Source of the DNA: Candidatus Hydrogenedentota bacterium
GTDB lineage: Bacteria; Hydrogenedentota; Hydrogenedentia; Hydrogenedentales; JAGMZX01
DNA length: 64,000 nucleotides
Reading direction: 5' to 3'
Assembly: GCA_029556545.1 (NCBI GenBank)
Contig: JAKQEQ010000138.1
Location: 1-64,000, forward strand
Under the pieces are notes generated by a model that saw only the letters and a list, made by a program, of their open reading frames with translations, made no database searches and was not told the DNA's origin. Shown here in pieces: positions 61,287 to 64,000 of this stretch. A program made the translations under genes and the position numbers. The stretch's first letter is position 1. Every line of letters begins with the position of its first letter.

Positions 61287-61940
61287 TCAGGCGTCGGGAC
61301 TGGAGACGCGCAGGGTCTTAATGGCTTCCGCGTAGGAACTGTGGCGAAAGATATAGGAACCCGCGACGAGCACGTTCGCCCCCGCCCGGATGACTTCGCC
61401 GGCGGTCCGGTCATCGATTCCGCCGTCCACTTCGACGTCGCGGTCTCCCATCATCATGCGCACGTTTCTGATCTTGCGCAGCATCTCGGGGATGAACGCC
61501 TGCCCGCCGAAGCCAGGATTCACCGTCATGACCAGCACGACGTCGAGGAACTCGGCAAGGTACTCGAGGGTATCCTCGGGCGTGCCGGGGTTGAGCACCA
61601 TGCCGGCCCGGCATCCGCGTTCCTTGATGTGCATGATAGTGCGGTGCGGGTGGGGGCCCGCCTCGGCGTGGAATGTGATGATGTCCGCGCCCGCCTCGGC
61701 GAAGTCCTCGATGTAGTCCTCGGGATTCTCGATCATCAGGTGGACATCCATCGGTGCGGTGCAGTGCGCACGCAAGGCGGCCACGACCGGCGGGCCGATG
61801 GTGAGATTCGGCGTGAAGTGGCCGTCCATGACGTCGACGTGGATCATGTCGGCGCCGGCGGCGATAACGGCGCGGATTTCCTCGCCGAGGCGGCTGAAGT
61901 CGCTGGCGAGCAGGGAAGGCGCGATCTTGATGTCGTACAC
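61287..61940 (-). CDS. rpe: Ribulose-phosphate 3-epimerase
   Basis: 217 residues. It interconverts ribulose-5-P and xylulose-5-P in the pentose phosphate pathway. TIM-barrel motifs: IAPSLLASDFSRLGEE, MIHVDVMDGHFTPNLTIGP, DVHLMIENPEDYI, VNPGFGGQAFIPEMLRKI, EVDGGIDDRTAG. It follows the PASTA protein by 8 bp, in an rsmB-PASTA-rpe run. Confidence 0.95.
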   Translation of the reverse strand: MYDIKIAPSLLASDFSRLGEEIRAVIAAGADMIHVDVMDGHFTPNLTIGPPVVAALRAHCTAPMDVHLMIENPEDYIEDFAEAGADIITFHAEAGPHPHRTIMHIKERGCRAGMVLNPGTPEDTLEYLAEFLDVVLVMTVNPGFGGQAFIPEMLRKIRNVRMMMGDRDVEVDGGIDDRTAGEVIRAGANVLVAGSYIFRHSSYAEAIKTLRVSSPDA

Positions 61941-61948
61941 GGGGGCGA

Positions 61949-63097
61949 TTATCTCCGTTCCGCGGCATGGCCGGGGGTCGGCGCAGCGCCGTTTTTCAGA
62001 ATGTAAGCTTCTTCGAGTTGTCTGTCCACGTATATCTCGACCGTGGCTTCGCCGATATAGGACACCAGCACGCGGATGGTGCTTCCGGCGACACGGGTCC
62101 GGCGGCTTTCTTCGTCCGCGGCGGGAAGATAGGTTGCCTTCGTTTCGCGGTTGCCGTGGAGGTCGACCACGTCAATCTTCACTTCTTTTTGGTGGTAATC
62201 GTAAAGCATCTGGTGCCGGACCTCGGCTTGATGTTGGTCGTTGGGCAGCGTCAGCCTTCCCGACGGCTTGACATCATAGGTGACGATGTCTCCGGGGCGG
62301 ATCAAGGTGTTCGGCGCGGGAGACTGGTTGAGCACCACGTCCTCGCGCGCGTTCTGGATATCGAGTTCGTTCGGGACCAGATACACGCGGAAGGAGGCGA
62401 GTATATTGCGGATATCCAGGATCGACTTGTCCTGGATGTCAGGCATATAGGCTCCCTCCTGCTGCGAGCCGGCGCTCAAGAGCAGGTTGATGCTGCTTTG
62501 ACGCGGCACATTCGCGCCCTGGGGCGGGTCCTGGGCCAGGACGGTGTCGCGGGGGCTGCCATCGGCGATGCGCGCGACCGCGCCGATGCGGAACCGGGCC
62601 TTCTTGATCTCCCGCTCGGCCTCCTCGCGCGTTTTTCGCACGACATCCGGCGCAATTTCGGCGTCCGCGCCGAGACTCACGGTCGGCACGACCTTGCGCC
62701 CGGTTCGGACCACCTTGCCGGCCTCGGGTCGCTGCGCGATGATATGGTACTTGGGCACGACGTCATGGGGCGTCTGGAGTTGTTTGCCCATTTCGAGGCC
62801 GACCTCGGCGAGCATGGCCGAGGCCTCCGTGATCGGGAGGTCCACAATGCTCGGCACGGTGACGTACTCGCCGCCGGCGAGCGCCTCCATGAAGACGAAA
62901 TAACCGGTCCCGGCCATAACCAGCAGGAACACGAGCAAGGCCGCGCTCCAGCGGATACACCAGCCGACAAAGCCCAGAATGAAGAAGACGACGTTCAGGA
63001 CCGTTTCCGAAAACGCATCAAGAAGAAACCGTCCAGGGCCGCGTCTTGCGGCAAGGTCCGATATTGTCCTGTTGTCACGCGCCACGGTTCCAACCAC
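61949..63097 (-). CDS. PASTA-domain membrane protein without a kinase domain
   Basis: 382 residues from GTG 63097 (GAGG about 10 nt upstream), overlapping the rsmB 3' end by about 100 bp. One membrane helix (SAALLVFLLVMAGTGYFVFME, about residue 40) and then three PASTA domains: YVTVPSIVDLPITEASAMLAEVGL ..., APDVVRKTREEAEREIKKARFRI ..., MPDIQDKSILDIRNILASFRVYL .... PASTA domains bind peptidoglycan or beta-lactams in PrkC/StkP and PBP2x. No Ser/Thr kinase residues are present. A beta-rich domain follows (REDLLY-like TVEIYVDRQLEEAYIL). The order rsmB-PASTA-rpe recalls the rsmB-prkC-rpe context of Firmicutes. Confidence 0.85.
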   Translation of the reverse strand: MVGTVARDNRTISDLAARRGPGRFLLDAFSETVLNVVFFILGFVGWCIRWSAALLVFLLVMAGTGYFVFMEALAGGEYVTVPSIVDLPITEASAMLAEVGLEMGKQLQTPHDVVPKYHIIAQRPEAGKVVRTGRKVVPTVSLGADAEIAPDVVRKTREEAEREIKKARFRIGAVARIADGSPRDTVLAQDPPQGANVPRQSSINLLLSAGSQQEGAYMPDIQDKSILDIRNILASFRVYLVPNELDIQNAREDVVLNQSPAPNTLIRPGDIVTYDVKPSGRLTLPNDQHQAEVRHQMLYDYHQKEVKIDVVDLHGNRETKATYLPAADEESRRTRVAGSTIRVLVSYIGEATVEIYVDRQLEEAYILKNGAAPTPGHAAERR

Positions 63098-64000
63098 GCT
63101 GGGCCGTCCTCGGCCGCGACCGCGCCTTCCGCAAGCACGGCCTTCGCCACGTCCCACGTTTCTTCAGGGGTGATGGTGCACACGGTGTACACGACGAGGC
63201 CCCCATTCTTACAGAGCGCCGCCGCCGTTCGCAACAAGTCCCGCTGCGTCCGCGCCAGTCTGTGTATGGTCTCCGGCGTCACGCGCCATTTCAGATCAGG
63301 ATGCCGCCGCAGCGTGCCGAGGCCCGAGCAGGGCGCGTCCACGAGCACGCGGTCGAAAGGACCGCGGAGCGGGGACCGCCGCCCGTCGCCGCATATGGGC
63401 GCGATGCCCGGCAGTTCGAGCCGCTCGGCGTTTTCGAGAACGGCCTGGAGCCTGCCCGGCGACTCATCCATCGCGACGATGCGCGCCGTCGGCCCGGCCA
63501 ACTGTGCGAGATGGGTCGTTTTCCCGCCCGGCGCAGCACACATATCTAATATCCGTTCCCCCGGCTGAGGTTCCACGAGATGAGCCGCCAACATGGATGC
63601 GGGGTCCTGGGGCATGAAATAGCCGCGCAGAAACCACTTCGAGCGGAGCAGCGCGCCGATTTCGGGGAGGGTCAGTTCCTCGGGTACGGGCGTGCCGTGG
63701 GTCACCTGAAACCCGGCCTTGAGCAGGTAGCGCGCCACTTGGTCACGGGTGGCTTTCGCCGTATTGACGCGAATTGTCGCCGGCGCGGGCGTATTCAGGG
63801 CGACGCAGAGGCGCTCCGCGTCCGCCGCGCCGTATTCCGCAATCCAGCGCTCGACGAGCCACGGGGGCATCGAGTGCCGCAGGCTCAGATGGTCCGCGGG
63901 CCGGGCGTCGCGCGCGGGCAAATCCAGCGCATCGAACGCCTGCGGCGCGCGGCGGAGCACGGCGTTTACAAGCCGCGCCGTACCGGCGTGGCCTCGCTTC
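62995..64000 (-). CDS. rsmB: 16S rRNA m5C967 methyltransferase; 5' end outside window
   Basis: 335 codons visible, running off the right edge with no start inside the window. The visible N-terminal part is a NusB-like domain end (GHAGTARLVNAVLRRAP). The catalytic domain has the SAM motif LDMCAAPGGKTTHLAQLAG, VAMDESPGRL, the cysteines DAPCSGLGTLRRHPDLKW and YTVCTITPEE, and MPQDPASMLAAHLVEPQPG. It methylates C967 of 16S rRNA. Its 3' end overlaps the PASTA gene. Confidence 0.93.
   Translation of the reverse strand, partial: KRGHAGTARLVNAVLRRAPQAFDALDLPARDARPADHLSLRHSMPPWLVERWIAEYGAADAERLCVALNTPAPATIRVNTAKATRDQVARYLLKAGFQVTHGTPVPEELTLPEIGALLRSKWFLRGYFMPQDPASMLAAHLVEPQPGERILDMCAAPGGKTTHLAQLAGPTARIVAMDESPGRLQAVLENAERLELPGIAPICGDGRRSPLRGPFDRVLVDAPCSGLGTLRRHPDLKWRVTPETIHRLARTQRDLLRTAAALCKNGGLVVYTVCTITPEETWDVAKAVLAEGAVAAEDGPAWLEPWRVTTGQYRTLPQDAALDGFFLMRFRKRS

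Overview
The window is GC-rich (roughly 63-65% by eye), densely coded, bacterial DNA with no rRNA, tRNA or CRISPR array that I could see. It mixes conserved housekeeping operons with secreted or lipid-anchored proteins carrying LamG, PQQ-propeller, HEAT, ankyrin, TAT-Gfo/Idh/MocA and glycosidase domains, plus Gly-Glu linkers and many short dispersed palindromes. That combination suggests an uncultured lineage near Planctomycetota/PVC or Hydrogenedentota. This placement is inference; no marker was searched.

Layout. 1-5.2 kb: a secreted trypsin-like protein cut by the left edge, a single-domain response regulator, a TAT-exported oxidoreductase and a HEAT-repeat protein. 5.2-13.2 kb (minus strand): rpsB-tsf-pyrH-frr-uppS-cdsA-prfB-leuB-EamA, the classic translation, lipid-carrier and phospholipid cluster behind one good promoter. 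13.3-19.4 kb: a four-gene cell-envelope cassette (LamG/methyltransferase-fold/PQQ chimera, a membrane-anchored protein of unknown function, an FtsX-type permease and a LolD-type ATPase). 19.4-25.8 kb: a GH2 glycosidase, a tryptophan-rich 39-residue protein with its own promoter and terminator-like hairpin, and a prepilin-type operon behind a sigma-54-like -24/-12 element. 25.8-36.1 kb: alpha/beta hydrolase, uvrC, rpsD, purA, a GAF-GGDEF cyclase, a TerB-like protein, a lipoprotein and a GH14/GH42-like glycosidase.

36.1-44.7 kb holds rimP-nusA-infB-ylxP-(rbfA::nrnA)-truB-ribF. A sigma-70 promoter is followed by a complete intrinsic-terminator hairpin before rimP, which looks like an attenuator. 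RbfA and the DHH phosphoesterase NrnA are one open reading frame with a second Shine-Dalgarno/ATG at the domain junction. 44.9-50.6 kb is a TolC-HlyD-MacAB-like export system. 50.6-64 kb: NhaC antiporter, Eis-like acetyltransferase, saccharopine-dehydrogenase-like reductase, sulfotransferase, ankyrin lipoprotein, RNase HI, a membrane hybrid histidine kinase, a D,D-carboxypeptidase, then rpe, a PASTA-only membrane protein and rsmB (cut by the right edge).

The features I found most unusual are the RbfA-NrnA fusion with its possible internal start, the attenuator in front of the nusA operon, palindromic elements that sit in frame inside genes for secreted proteins, the sigma-54-like pilin promoter, and the isolated Trp-rich microprotein. 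Most promoters I could identify have 17-18 bp spacers, several of them exactly 18 bp with TAGACT or TAGGAT as the -10 hexamer.
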